From positions 62,001 through 126,000 of the forward strand of contig DVKH01000042.1 of assembly GCA_018716105.1 (NCBI GenBank): a stretch of DNA of 64,000 bases, read 5' to 3'. Shown in pieces: positions 18,260-27,310 of the stretch (position 1 is its first letter; every line of letters begins with the position of its first letter). This stretch comes from Candidatus Fimivivens faecavium (GTDB taxonomy: Bacteria; Bacillota; Clostridia; Oscillospirales; Ruminococcaceae). The notes beneath the pieces were generated by a model. The model made no database searches, was not told the origin of the DNA, and was given only the letters and a program-made list of their open reading frames with translations. The translations under genes were made by a program, and so were the position numbers.

Positions 18260-19803
18260 TTTGATTTCCCCTCTTTCAATGAACCGTTCTCCCCGCCTTT
18301 GAGTTCCCCAACCTGCAATTCCTCCGCGCCGAGCGTGCGCCAGCCCAACCGCACGACGATGTCCCGCATCGCATAGAGCGAAAACGGAGAGAGCGGCGCG
18401 GTCACCGGCACATCCCCGGACTTGATCGCGCAGAGATTGAGAAGCACAACCGCAAAGCCGAGCATAATCCCAAACAAACCGAGCGTGCCGCCCACGATGA
18501 TGAACGCGAACCGCAGCACCGTCACCGGCTCATAGAGCGATGGGACAACAAACGCGCTGATTGCGGTCAGCGCCACCACAATCACCATCGGAGCGCCGAT
18601 GATCCCGGCCTTCACCGCCGCGTCGCCGACGACCAGCGCGCCGACGATCCCAACCGCGTGTCCGACCTCTTTCGGCATTCTCAGGCCCGCTTCCCGCACC
18701 ATCTCATAGATCAGATGGATGATAATCGCCTCAAACATCAGCGGAAACGGCGTAAGCCGTTCGGAAACGACGATCTTATGCAGCAGCTCGATCGGCAGCA
18801 GCTCCAGATGGAAGTTCACCAGCGCCACATAGACCCCCGGCAGCAGAATGGTCACGAAAAAAGCAAGGTATTTGATCAGGCGGATAAAGGTCGCATAATA
18901 CGGGCGGCTGCAGTAGTCGTCCAGACTCTGAAAGTTTTCCACAAAAAGATAGGGGACAATCAAAGCGAACGGGGAATTATCGACCAGTACGCCGACCCGC
19001 CCTTCCGCAACCTTGGCGCAGAGGGTGTCCGGCCGTTCGGTCACGCCGACGCCCGTAAACAGGGAGAGATGGTGGGTGTCAAGAAAAGGCTGCAGATAGC
19101 CCGAGGCCTGGATGTTGTCGAGTTTGGCGCAGGCGAGCCTTCCGCGCACCCGGTCCAGCTCCTTGGGGTTGACACGGTCCACCCGATAGACGAGGCAGAC
19201 GTCGGTCTTTGCGCCGCCCTCGATGGTCATCAGCTCCATCTTAAGCGCGGGGGTGCGCATCCTCCGGCGCACAAGCGACATGTTCACCCTCAGCGGCTCG
19301 ACAAAACCCTCTTTCGAACCGCGGACGTTGACCTCGCTCGAGGGTTCCGAAACCGACCGGCTCTTGTAGCCCTGCAGGCCGATGGCGGTCGCCGGGCACT
19401 CCCCGTCGATCATGAGGACGACGAACCCCGACATCATGAGGGTCATCGCCTCGTCATAGGTGCGAATCTCGATTTGATTTCCGGAGAAAAATACATCAGA
19501 ACGAACCCAGTCGAGGAATTCTTTTGCGGTTCCCGCCTTGTTCTGCGACATTGGAACCAGCACGAGCTTATTGAGATCCGCGAGATTAAACATCCCCTCG
19601 CACATCAAAAGCGCGATCTTGACCGGGCCGTGGTCGAGTTCCCGGATGATCAGGTCGCTGGTATTGGAAAACCTTCTTCGAATTTCGAACAGGTTCCGGG
19701 TGAGGTTGTCGGACAGGTTCGGCTCTCCCCCAATATCGGTTTTCGGCGGCACATATGCGGAATGGATATCGCGGCGAAGGGCCCGCTTGAGGCTGCGAAA
19801 CAT
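18256..19803 (-). CDS. GerA family spore germination protein (A subunit)
   Basis: The A subunit of germinant receptors has a large soluble N-terminal half and a membrane C-terminal half that can form a cation channel. The 515-residue protein starts MFRSLKRALRRDIHSAYVPP and has the family blocks FLVLMIDGECPATAIGLQGY-like, RGSKEGFVEPLRVNMSLVRR and GRVGVLVDNSPFALIVPYLF, followed by about five membrane segments (for example FVTILLPGVYVALVNFH). The ATG at 19803 has GGAGG eight bases upstream; an upstream in-frame ATG lacks such a site. First gene of the ger operon. Confidence 0.94.
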   Translation of the reverse strand: MFRSLKRALRRDIHSAYVPPKTDIGGEPNLSDNLTRNLFEIRRRFSNTSDLIIRELDHGPVKIALLMCEGMFNLADLNKLVLVPMSQNKAGTAKEFLDWVRSDVFFSGNQIEIRTYDEAMTLMMSGFVVLMIDGECPATAIGLQGYKSRSVSEPSSEVNVRGSKEGFVEPLRVNMSLVRRRMRTPALKMELMTIEGGAKTDVCLVYRVDRVNPKELDRVRGRLACAKLDNIQASGYLQPFLDTHHLSLFTGVGVTERPDTLCAKVAEGRVGVLVDNSPFALIVPYLFVENFQSLDDYCSRPYYATFIRLIKYLAFFVTILLPGVYVALVNFHLELLPIELLHKIVVSERLTPFPLMFEAIIIHLIYEMVREAGLRMPKEVGHAVGIVGALVVGDAAVKAGIIGAPMVIVVALTAISAFVVPSLYEPVTVLRFAFIIVGGTLGLFGIMLGFAVVLLNLCAIKSGDVPVTAPLSPFSLYAMRDIVVRLGWRTLGAEELQVGELKGGENGSLKEGKSN

Positions 19804-19916
19804 GGCATGAACCTCCAAATTCTCCGGAAATTCCGGCGTAAACTCTTTGCATGTGAATAGTCTTGCCTGAGAAATCAAAAGATATGTGGGTCCAAAGGCC
19901 GCCCAAACGGCAAAGA

Positions 19917-19952
19917 AACGCCCTGGCCGGAACCCGATCCGGTCAGGGCGTT
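19917..19952 (-). other. Strong hairpin upstream of gerA
   Basis: AACGCCCTGGCCGG pairs with CCGGTCAGGGCGTT with a single mismatch across an 8-base loop. On the minus strand it is followed by TTTCTTTG, a weak U-tract. It could be a terminator, but no minus-strand gene lies upstream of it, so it may instead be in the gerA leader or be a remnant of a lost gene's terminator. Confidence 0.5.
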
Positions 19953-20065
19953 CCATAAGGCAGGCCGCGTCGAAATTCTTTTTATGCTGAACGGGGTTTC
20001 AGCGCCGGTTTTATTCTTTGTTTTGCCCGCGCTCCATCATAAAAACACCGCGGAGGTGCTTATTT

Positions 20066-20755
20066 TTGTTTGTCGTATTCTGGAGAACCACGCTCCTTTA
20101 CCTCGCCGTCATCCTCACCCTCCGTTTTATGGGAAAACGTCAGATCGGCGAGCTTCAGCCGTCCGAGCTGGTCACCACCATCATGATTTCGAATATCGCG
20201 GCGATCCCGATCGAAAACATCTCCTTTCCGCTCTCCAGCGGCGTCATCCCCATTGTGGCGCTCGCCTGCTTTGAGGTGATCACCTCTTATGTCACCCTCA
20301 AATCCCGTTCGATGAGAAAGCTCATCGTTGGCAATCCCCGGATCATCATCCGCGACGGTAAGATCGACCAGAAGGAGCTGGAAAAGCTCCGGCTCTCGAT
20401 CGACGACCTGATGGAACAGCTCCGCGGCAACAGCGTGTTCAATATCGACGACGTGATGTTCGCGGTCGTTGAAACCAACGGAAGCCTTTCCGTCTACCAG
20501 AAGTTCGACGCCCGGGCGGTCACCAACAGCGGCCTTTCCCTCACGCCGTCCGGAACCGACGCGCCCCCTTCGATCGTCGTCAACGACGGCAAATTCGACG
20601 CGCACGCGCTCGACTACTGCAATCTGTCGGAAGAGTGGCTGATGAAAACCCTGAAACGCGAAAAATGCGCGATCAAAGACATCTTCCTGATGACCTGCGA
20701 CCGCTCGGCAAAATACCATATCGTTCTCAAGGAAAAGGAGGCGGGCCGCTCATGA
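20066..20755 (+). CDS. DUF421 (YetF/YdfS-like) membrane protein
   Basis: DUF421 proteins have a short N-terminal membrane segment pair and a cytoplasmic domain. Some are linked to spore or stress physiology in Bacilli, but the function is not settled. The 229-residue protein starts at a TTG (20066) with GGAGG nine bases upstream, giving LFVVFWRTTLLYLAVILTLR as the first membrane helix. It continues with RFMGKRQIGELQPSELVTTI, the family hallmark, and NPRIIIRDGKIDQKELEKLR. The C-terminal half ends in a DUF3290-like tail. It overlaps the next gene by four bases, a pairing seen in spore-forming Clostridia, and faces away from the ger operon. Confidence 0.85.
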   Translation: MFVVFWRTTLLYLAVILTLRFMGKRQIGELQPSELVTTIMISNIAAIPIENISFPLSSGVIPIVALACFEVITSYVTLKSRSMRKLIVGNPRIIIRDGKIDQKELEKLRLSIDDLMEQLRGNSVFNIDDVMFAVVETNGSLSVYQKFDARAVTNSGLSLTPSGTDAPPSIVVNDGKFDAHALDYCNLSEEWLMKTLKREKCAIKDIFLMTCDRSAKYHIVLKEKEAGRS

Positions 20756-21132
20756 AACGCGCTTTGATCGCCGCCGGCATCTTGATCGTGATGTGTATTT
20801 CATTCACGTTTTTCCTCATCCAAATCCGCGACGCCTATTCGGAGCTGCAGACTCTGGCCGACCAGACCGCGCGCGACGCCGCCGGGGACGACTGGGAAAG
20901 CACCTTCTCCTCCGCCGAAAAGCTGAGCGACGCATGGAACCGGCGAAAAGACCTCCTCTTGCGCTTTCTCGGCCATGATCAAACCGATCCGGTCGAGATC
21001 TCAATCGCCAGGGTCAACGAGTTGGTCAGGCAAAAAAACAGCTCCGACCTGCTCGTTGAGCTGTCGGAGCTTTCCATCAATATCAGAAGAATCTGGTCCA
21101 GCGAAGCGCTGTCCATTGAAAACATGTTTTAG
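20752..21132 (+). CDS. DUF4363 family small membrane-anchored protein
   Basis: The function is unknown. The 126-residue protein has one N-terminal membrane helix (ALIAAGILIVMCISFTFFLI) followed by a helical extracytoplasmic part rich in charged residues (DAYSELQTLADQTARDA and ISIARVNELVRQKNSSDLLV). This is the usual DUF4363 pattern. The ATG overlaps the DUF421 stop (ATGA), with AAAAGGAGG upstream. The adjacency suggests that the two proteins work together at the membrane. Confidence 0.8.
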   Translation: MKRALIAAGILIVMCISFTFFLIQIRDAYSELQTLADQTARDAAGDDWESTFSSAEKLSDAWNRRKDLLLRFLGHDQTDPVEISIARVNELVRQKNSSDLLVELSELSINIRRIWSSEALSIENMF

Positions 21133-21291
21133 CGGGGCGGTCTCCCCGTCATGGGGAAAGGCCGTTTTACGCTCTGTGCGCCCGGGAACGGATTTTCGTT
21201 TTCGGGCGTTTTCCATGCTGCTTTTTATCTTTTTCCCGTGCCGCGCCGCCCTCTTTTTCAGCGCGTCTTTTTGTCCCCTGATCCCTTGCTT

Positions 21292-21744
21292 TTATTTCTC
21301 TTTGAGTTTGTTGAGTTCCTCGATAAAGGTGTCAATGTCTTTAAACTGGCGATAGACCGAGGCAAACCGCACATAAGCCGCTTCGTCGATTTCCCGGAGC
21401 TTTTCCATCGCAATCTCCCCGATTCTCGCGGTTGGGATTTCACGGTCAAGCGAATTCTGGAGCGTCTGTTCAATCTCCACCACGGCGCTTTCAAGCTGTG
21501 AAAGCGAAACCTGCCGCTTTTCACAGGCATGCATCATGCTGCCGAGAAGCTTCGAGCGGTCGAACGCCTGAAGCGAGCCATCCTTTTTCACCACCATCAT
21601 CGGCGCGGTTTCAATCGCCTCATAGGTGGTAAAACGCTTCTGACAGGACAGGCACTCCCTGCGCCTTCGTATTCTCTCCCCGTCGTCCGCGGGCCTGGAG
21701 TCCACAACCTTGCTCTCTTGAAATCCGCAATAAGGGCATTTCAT
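21292..21744 (-). CDS. nrdR: Transcriptional repressor NrdR
   Basis: NrdR senses dATP/ATP and represses ribonucleotide reductase genes. The 150-residue protein has the N-terminal Cys4 zinc ribbon ([18 protein letters not shown] and [17 protein letters not shown]) and the ATP-cone domain ([20 protein letters not shown]). It is full-length. The ATG at 21744 is preceded by GGAGG; an upstream ATG adds nine non-conserved residues. No ribonucleotide reductase gene is in the window, so its targets lie elsewhere. Confidence 0.97.
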   Translation of the reverse strand: MKCPYCGFQESKVVDSRPADDGERIRRRRECLSCQKRFTTYEAIETAPMMVVKKDGSLQAFDRSKLLGSMMHACEKRQVSLSQLESAVVEIEQTLQNSLDREIPTARIGEIAMEKLREIDEAAYVRFASVYRQFKDIDTFIEELNKLKEK

Positions 21745-21855
21745 CCCTGTCTTCCCTCCTCGCCTTGCCAATCATGCTGTTTTCCGCCGGAACTTTTCCT
21801 AATATAGCATGTTTTGAAGAAACTGGCAATCTTTTCTTTCAAGGAAGGGAAACGC

Positions 21856-22113
21856 TTAAAATGACGCGATAAAATCTAGAACCACATCACGAAAATGGCA
21901 GAGTGAAACTTTGCCTTCGTTGAGCATCCGCGTAATTTTTGCGGCTTCTTCAGACGAAACCGTTATGTCTGGAATTTCTGCGACAATGTTGCCGTCATGG
22001 TCCATTGCCGTAATTCCGTAGGTGCGATAACTCCCAAGCTCGTCGCAATACGCGACGGAACAGGTGGTTTGGTAACTCGGAGCTTCCTCCGCAACAGAAC
22101 AGGCTGATGTCAT
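21856..22113 (-). CDS. DUF6514-like small protein
   Basis: This 85-residue protein has the pattern I associate with DUF6514, a family of Oscillospirales: a strand block (QTTCSVAYCDELGSYRTYGI), then DGNIVAEIPDITVSSEEAAK, and a C-terminal helix (VSLCHFRDVVLDFIASF). No function is known. The ATG at 22113 has GGAGG ten bases upstream, and an overlapping upstream ATG runs into a stop after two codons. Codon usage is less GC-rich than that of its neighbours. It stands alone between nrdR and a terminator. Confidence 0.7.
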   Translation of the reverse strand: MTSACSVAEEAPSYQTTCSVAYCDELGSYRTYGITAMDHDGNIVAEIPDITVSSEEAAKITRMLNEGKVSLCHFRDVVLDFIASF

Positions 22114-22248
22114 CTCATTTGTACCTCCTCATTTTGGCGCTGGTACAATTATATCAAAAGTGAAGAAAATGTGAAGGACAGGCCATTCACAGAATTCGAC
22201 AAAATGCAGGAGAGAAAAAGACGTTTTATACAGATCGGATGCAAAATC

Positions 22249-22281
22249 GCCCTCTTTCGACATAAAAAGTCGAAAGAGGGC
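22249..22281 (-). terminator. Intrinsic terminator after the TIM-barrel protein gene
   Basis: A perfect 13-bp stem (GCCCTCTTTCGAC with GTCGAAAGAGGGC, 7-base loop) lies 14 bases past the stop of the gene at 22296 and is followed on the minus strand by GATTTTGC. The U-tract is short but the stem is strong. Confidence 0.78.
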
Positions 22282-22295
22282 ACACCATTTGTCCT

Positions 22296-23072
22296 TCATG
22301 CACAGATATTTTGAATATATTTCATGCCAGTTAACAACTGTTCAGGGCTTTCAAAGTTCCTCCGATAGAGTTCAAGGATAAGATTTCCGTCGAATTGCAT
22401 CAGTTTTAACCGGTCAACCATGTGGAGAATGTCGAATTTCCCATTTCCTGGAAGAAGACAGTCGCCTGCTTCCGAATGGTCGCTCAGGTGCAGATGCCGC
22501 ACCGAAGGCCCCATCGCATCGAGCATCTCGAGAGGATCGACCCCCGCGCGGACCGCCTGTTTGATGTCCAACACAAACCCCGCTTCCGGAACTGCCGCCC
22601 GGAGTTCACGGACAAACGCCGGATCGGCGCAGAAAAACCGCACGACGTTCTCGTGGCAGAGCCGCACCCCGAACGACGCCGCAACTGCGGTGAGCCGTGC
22701 AAACCGTTCAAAATAGGTTTCCTTTGCAACCGGGAAAAAGGTGCGCGCGCCGTGGAACACCACAATATCGGCCCCGAGGATGCCGCACTGATGAAAATAC
22801 CTCTTATATTCCTCGACGCCATCGTCAAACCGGCGGGGATAACGCCCGAAAAAGCTGCTCCCCTCCGATTCCGAGGAATAGGGATGAAGCGCCGTGCAGA
22901 CCGCCCCTGCGCTTAACAGCATCCGCGCGAGCCCCTTCGTATAGGCATCCCCGCATTCTGACGGGGAGTTGAGGAAGATCTCCACCCGGTCGCAGCCAAG
23001 ACCGAGCAGTGTCCCGAGCGCGCGCTCGGTCAGTTCCGGAAAAAGGCAGGCGGTTGAAATACCAGCCTTCAC
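22296..23072 (-). CDS. TIM-barrel sugar phosphate isomerase/epimerase-like protein
   Basis: A 258-residue member of the xylose isomerase-like / AP endonuclease 2 superfamily. Members interconvert sugars or cleave DNA, and the substrate here is unknown. Visible blocks are VKAGISTACLFPELTERALG, ADIVVFHGARTF, RLCHENVVRFF, AGFVLDIKQAVRAGVDPLEM and VRHLHLSDHSEAGDCLLPGN, the last with the metal-binding His/Asp pattern. The start is a GTG at 23072, preceded by AAGGAGG; an ATG further upstream has no such site. It is monocistronic, between secF and a terminator. Confidence 0.82.
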   Translation of the reverse strand: MKAGISTACLFPELTERALGTLLGLGCDRVEIFLNSPSECGDAYTKGLARMLLSAGAVCTALHPYSSESEGSSFFGRYPRRFDDGVEEYKRYFHQCGILGADIVVFHGARTFFPVAKETYFERFARLTAVAASFGVRLCHENVVRFFCADPAFVRELRAAVPEAGFVLDIKQAVRAGVDPLEMLDAMGPSVRHLHLSDHSEAGDCLLPGNGKFDILHMVDRLKLMQFDGNLILELYRRNFESPEQLLTGMKYIQNICA

Positions 23073-23190
23073 AAAATCCCTCCTTTTTGGTTGGGTGCAG
23101 AAAGCCAAAGAAAAGAAAAGGCCCCCGGGCCGTGTTCCAACGCCGCGCGGATTCCACTTCTCGCGACGGATTGGCCGGACCGGGGGACTC

Positions 23191-24117
23191 TCACTTGGCC
23201 TTGTCCTCAGGGTGTTTCTGCTGCCAGAGCACCCACAGCGGGCACGCGATGCAGAGCGACGAATAGACGCCCGACAACATGCCGATGATCATCGGCATGG
23301 AAAACGACAAAATCGACTCTACATTATAAATATATGCGACAACCGAAACAACGACCATTGAGGCGACCGTCGTGATGGTGGTCATCAGAGAGCGCTTGAG
23401 GGACTGATTGAGGCTTTTGTTCATCAGTTCCGCGACCGAAAGCCGGTTTCCATAGAGCCGTTTGTTCTCGCGGACCCGGTCGTAGATGACGATGGTGTCG
23501 TTGAGCGAATAGCCGAGGATGGTCAGGCAGACCGCGATGAAGTTCGCGTTGATCGGGAAACGGAACAGGATAAAGCTCGCAAATACCATCAGCAAATCGT
23601 GAAGCAGCGCGGCTACCGCCATCACGCCAGCGGACCAGCCGCTGATCATGCGAAAGCGGATGCTGGTGTAGATGATCATCAAAACCGCGGCAAACGCGAC
23701 CGCGAGCAGGGACTTTAGCAAAAACTCATTGCCGATGGTCGGATCAACCACGTTGATTGAAACGGTCTCCAGCCCAGCGCCGCCGTACTGTTCGCCAAGC
23801 GCATTGGTCAGTTCCAACTGTTTTTCCGCCGTCAGCCCCTGTGAAGCCGCAAGCGAGACGACAAAATTCTGCTTTCCGGTCGCAAGGTCGGTCGATTCCT
23901 GGACGCTGACGCCTTGGCCAAGGAGCTCCTGAACCGACTTTGTAAACTCGTTCCGGTCGATCTCACCGGTGTAGGAATAGGTGATCAGCGCGCCTCCCTT
24001 AAACTGGATGTCAAGCTGAACCCCGAAGATCAGCATCGCCGCAAAGGCGATGACCAGAAGCGCGATCGAGAACGCAAAATACTTTTTGGTGTTGCCGATA
24101 AAATCAAACTGTCTCAT
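23191..24117 (-). CDS. secF: Protein translocase subunit SecF
   Basis: SecF is an RND-type partner of SecYEG that uses proton motive force to help release exported proteins. The 308-residue protein begins MRQFDFIGNTKKYFAFSIAL (first membrane helix), then has the FKGGALITYSYTGEI periplasmic-type strand. It ends with five membrane helices including GYSLNDTIVIYDRVRENKRL, the family signature. Its start overlaps the secD stop by four bases. Confidence 0.97.
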   Translation of the reverse strand: MRQFDFIGNTKKYFAFSIALLVIAFAAMLIFGVQLDIQFKGGALITYSYTGEIDRNEFTKSVQELLGQGVSVQESTDLATGKQNFVVSLAASQGLTAEKQLELTNALGEQYGGAGLETVSINVVDPTIGNEFLLKSLLAVAFAAVLMIIYTSIRFRMISGWSAGVMAVAALLHDLLMVFASFILFRFPINANFIAVCLTILGYSLNDTIVIYDRVRENKRLYGNRLSVAELMNKSLNQSLKRSLMTTITTVASMVVVSVVAYIYNVESILSFSMPMIIGMLSGVYSSLCIACPLWVLWQQKHPEDKAK

Positions 24118-25523
24118 GCCTTGTCACCTCCGTAGAGCGAGGGCTTTCGAAGCGCTTCGAACCGCGAAAGGGATTTGAGCATGAGCTTCGAAGCGAGCAC
24201 GCCCATCAAAAGGTTCAGAACCACGCCCATCAGAAGCGTATAGCCGAACGAGTAGATCGAACCCGAGGTGGAGGGGCCAAACATGAAGAACAGCCAGGAC
24301 AGCGCCTTCGAGAACAGGCCGTCCGGCGGCCCAAACGCCGCCATCAGGATCACCGCTACGATGATTACCGTCACGTTTCCGTCAAAGATCGCGGTAAACG
24401 CCCGCTGGAATCCGGCGTTGAGCGCGCCGTCAAGCGTCTTGCCGCTCCTGAGCTCTTCTTTGATGCGCTCCGCCGTGATGATATTGGCGTCGACTCCAAA
24501 GCCGATCGAAAGGATGATGCCCGCGATGCCCGGAAGGGTCAGCGTAAACGATGGGAACACGCCGAAAAATCCCGTGATCGAGGCGATCATCAAAAGCACC
24601 TGCCCAAGCAGCGCAATCACCGCGACAAAGCCCGGCAGACGGTAGAACGAGATCATAATCGCCGCGATGATCAAAAATGCGATTACGCCCGCAAGCATCA
24701 TCGCATCCTTCGCGCCGAGGCCGAGGGTCGGGGAAATCGTATTGTAGTTTTCGGTCCTAAGCGCAAACGGGAGCGCGCCCGCGTTGATCTTGTTCGCGAG
24801 GTCGTTGACCTCCTCAGCGGTGAAATTCGAGCCGGAAATAGTCGCCTCGCCGCCGGAAATCTTGCTCTGGACGGTCGGGGAAGAGATCATGGTGTTGTCC
24901 ATCCAGATCGAGATGGTCTGGCCAATCAGCCTTTCGGTGCCCGCTTCAAATTTCTTCGCGCCCTCCTCGGTGAGGCTCAGGTTCACCATAAACTCGCGGG
25001 CGCCGCTCTGCGTCTCGGTATAGGCCGCCTCCGCGCTCACGATGTCCTTGCCCTCGAGGATGATATCGGTCGCGGTTTCCCCCGCGGGGTTTCCGTCCGC
25101 ATCCCGGTTGGCGTTGGCCCGGAAGGTCAATGCGGCGGTCGCGCCGAGTTCGGCGATCGCCTCCTCCGGATTAAATTCGGTCTCGTCCGCCTTCCACGGG
25201 AACCGGACGATGATCCGCTTGTTGTTGTAATCGGTGTAAATTTCGCTGTCGGTGATGTTTTGTGAAACCAGTCTCACCTGGATGATTGATTCCGCGGCCG
25301 CCATCTGTTCGTCGGTGACCGTCTCAAGGATGTCCTCCGGCGGCGAAAACGTCACGTCGACGCCCCCGCGGATGTCGATCCCCCAGCGCACATCGTTGAT
25401 GCTCTTGATCACCGTGCGCGTCAGATCGCCGTAGGTGGTCGTCACGCCGTAAACCGTCAGATATCCCATCAAAACGATCAAAGCCGCAATGATGAAAAAG
25501 ACCGGTTTTCCAACTTTTTTCAT
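24114..25523 (-). CDS. secD: Protein translocase subunit SecD
   Basis: SecD is the larger partner in the SecDF export complex. The 469-residue protein has an N-terminal helix (PVFFIIAALIVLMGYLTVYG), the WGIDIRGGVDVTFSP motif, the P1 head with SGSNFTAEEVNDLANKINAG, and a C-terminal six-helix bundle with ILSIGFGVDANIITAERIKE. The sequence is standard for Clostridia. A sigma-A promoter lies 83 bases upstream of the ATG. yajC, often nearby in other genomes, is not in this window. Confidence 0.97.
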   Translation of the reverse strand: MKKVGKPVFFIIAALIVLMGYLTVYGVTTTYGDLTRTVIKSINDVRWGIDIRGGVDVTFSPPEDILETVTDEQMAAAESIIQVRLVSQNITDSEIYTDYNNKRIIVRFPWKADETEFNPEEAIAELGATAALTFRANANRDADGNPAGETATDIILEGKDIVSAEAAYTETQSGAREFMVNLSLTEEGAKKFEAGTERLIGQTISIWMDNTMISSPTVQSKISGGEATISGSNFTAEEVNDLANKINAGALPFALRTENYNTISPTLGLGAKDAMMLAGVIAFLIIAAIMISFYRLPGFVAVIALLGQVLLMIASITGFFGVFPSFTLTLPGIAGIILSIGFGVDANIITAERIKEELRSGKTLDGALNAGFQRAFTAIFDGNVTVIIVAVILMAAFGPPDGLFSKALSWLFFMFGPSTSGSIYSFGYTLLMGVVLNLLMGVLASKLMLKSLSRFEALRKPSLYGGDKA

Positions 25524-25605
25524 CTAAAAGCCTCCAAACATATTGCTGTCCCGCCGCGCAAAACGGCGTTCCAAAGCCGAAAATCCGCAGCAATCAATCC
25601 GCTTT

Positions 25606-25634
25606 ATTATATTGCAATGGAAAATAAAAGTCAA
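25606..25634 (-). promoter_or_regulatory. Sigma-A promoter of secDF
   Basis: On the minus strand TTGACT (25634-25629) and TATAAT (25611-25606) are separated by 17 bases. The -10 is perfect and the -35 matches five of six. Confidence 0.9.
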
Positions 25635-25693
25635 TTACGAGAATGCCACGCCCCGCGCCGGTTTATGCACCCCTTTGGCCGGCCGTTATTCCG

Positions 25694-27124
25694 TCAGACC
25701 TTCAGCTCCGCGCGCTCGCCTAAAAGATCCCGGTTCCGGTCGAGCAGCGGCCGGATCACCCCGCCGATGAACTCCTCCACCTGCTCTGCGCTGCGCCCGG
25801 TAAAGGATTCGGGCTTCATTTCGGCCAGAAGCTCCTCCCGGCTGAGCTGGAACGCCGGATCCGCCGCAATCCGCTCGATCAGATCGTTTTCGCCGCCCTC
25901 TTCCTTGACGACCCTGGCCGCGTCGATCGAGTGGAGCCGGAGACGTTCGTGAAGCTGCTGCCGGTCGCCGCCCTTTTTGACGGCGGCCATCATGATGTTC
26001 TCGGTCGCCATAAACGGAAGCTCCCGCTGCACCCGCTGCGCGATCACCTTTGGATAGACCACGAGGCCGTCGCAGACGTTCAGCAGGATTCCGAGGATTG
26101 AATCGACCGCGAGGAACGCCTCGGAAACCGCGACCCGCTTGTTCGCCGAATCGTCGAGGGTTCTCTCAAACCACTGGACGGAAGCGGTCAGGGCCGGGTT
26201 GAGGCTGTCGGCGATCACATACCGCGAAAGGGCGCAGATCCGTTCCGAACGCATGGGGTTGCGCTTATAAGGCATTGCGGAGGAACCGATCTGGTTTTTC
26301 TCAAACGGCTCTTCCATCTCCTTAAAGTTCTGGAGGAGCCTCAGGTCGTTTGCAAACTTGCCCGCCGACTGCGCAACGCCCGACAGCGCCGAAAGCACCT
26401 GCGCGTCCACCTTGCGGGAATAGGTCTGCCCCGAAACCGGCACCGCGCTCTCAAATCCCATCTCGCGGCAGATGAACCGTTCGAGGCGCTTGACTTTTTC
26501 CGCGTCCCCGTCGAACAGCTCGAGGAAGCTCGCCTGCGTCCCGGTCGTCCCCTTCGCGCCGCGGAGTTCAAGCTTCCCGATCCGGTACTCAATTTCAGCG
26601 AGGTCCATCAGGAATTCGTTGATCCAGAGCGCCGCGCGCTTTCCAACCGTCGTCAGCTGCGCCGGCTGGAGATGCGTGTAGGCGAGCGCCGGCATCTCCC
26701 GGTATTTCATCGCAAAGTCAGAAAGCAGCGCGATCACATTGAGCAGCTTTCTCCTGACGATTTCAAGCGCTTCCCGCATGATGATGATGTCGGTGTTATC
26801 CCCGACATAGCAGCTTGTCGCGCCGAGGTGGATGATCCCCTTCGCCTTCGGGCACTGCACCCCATAGGCATAGACGTGGCTCATCACATCGTGCCGGACC
26901 AGCTTTTCCCGTTCCTCCGCCACCTTGTGGTTGATGTCGTCCTTGTGCGCCTCCAGCTCGGCGATCTGCTCGTCCGTGATCGGAAGCCCTTCCCGCTGTT
27001 CCGCTTTCGCAAGCGCGATCCAGAGCCTTCTCCAGGTCCGGAATTTCTTGTCCGCTGAAAAGAGATACTGCATCTCATCGCTGGCATAGCGCGAGGAAAA
27101 CGGGCTTTCATATTTTTCGTACAT
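25694..27124 (-). CDS. purB: Adenylosuccinate lyase
   Basis: PurB removes fumarate from SAICAR and from adenylosuccinate in purine synthesis. The 476-residue protein has HLGATSCYVGDNTDIIIMRE, YTHLQPAQLTTVGKRAALW and the fumarase/aspartase signature GSSAMPYKRNPMRSE. All are well conserved and the length is normal. The ATG at 27124 (MYEKYESPFSSRYAS) follows GGGGGG; the longer upstream frame is rejected because it would cover a good promoter. It is monocistronic. Confidence 0.96.
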   Translation of the reverse strand: MYEKYESPFSSRYASDEMQYLFSADKKFRTWRRLWIALAKAEQREGLPITDEQIAELEAHKDDINHKVAEEREKLVRHDVMSHVYAYGVQCPKAKGIIHLGATSCYVGDNTDIIIMREALEIVRRKLLNVIALLSDFAMKYREMPALAYTHLQPAQLTTVGKRAALWINEFLMDLAEIEYRIGKLELRGAKGTTGTQASFLELFDGDAEKVKRLERFICREMGFESAVPVSGQTYSRKVDAQVLSALSGVAQSAGKFANDLRLLQNFKEMEEPFEKNQIGSSAMPYKRNPMRSERICALSRYVIADSLNPALTASVQWFERTLDDSANKRVAVSEAFLAVDSILGILLNVCDGLVVYPKVIAQRVQRELPFMATENIMMAAVKKGGDRQQLHERLRLHSIDAARVVKEEGGENDLIERIAADPAFQLSREELLAEMKPESFTGRSAEQVEEFIGGVIRPLLDRNRDLLGERAELKV

Positions 27125-27153
27125 ACGATTTCCCCCCAACGTAATCTTTTCCA

Positions 27154-27182
27154 ATTCTACACGATTTTCCGTTTCCCGGCAA
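27154..27182 (-). promoter_or_regulatory. Sigma-A promoter of purB
   Basis: TTGCCG (27182-27177) and TAGAAT (27159-27154) on the minus strand are separated by 17 bases. The -10 matches five of six and the -35 four of six. It lies 29 bases before the purB ATG. Confidence 0.72.
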
Positions 27183-27264
27183 GGGGCGCGGCACGGCGTC
27201 CCCTTTGCGGAACATTTATATCCGCTTTTCTCTGAGCCACCCCGCCGAGGGCTGCGCCGCTGAC

Positions 27265-27301
27265 AAAAAAGCCGCGCCAAATTATTTTGGCGCGGCTTTT
27301 T
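27265..27301 (-). terminator. Intrinsic terminator after the aspartate aminotransferase gene
   Basis: A stem of GCCGCGCCAAA paired with TTTGGCGCGGC, with A and T runs on both sides, lies 10 bases after the stop at 27311. On the minus strand it ends in six T. The symmetry would allow termination from the other side too, but no plus-strand gene enters it. Confidence 0.92.
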
Positions 27302-27310
27302 CAGTCAGCC

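Noticed and set aside
18658..19860. 400-codon plus-strand frame opposite gerA
   Set aside because: Antisense shadow; the minus strand encodes a full-length, conserved GerA protein.
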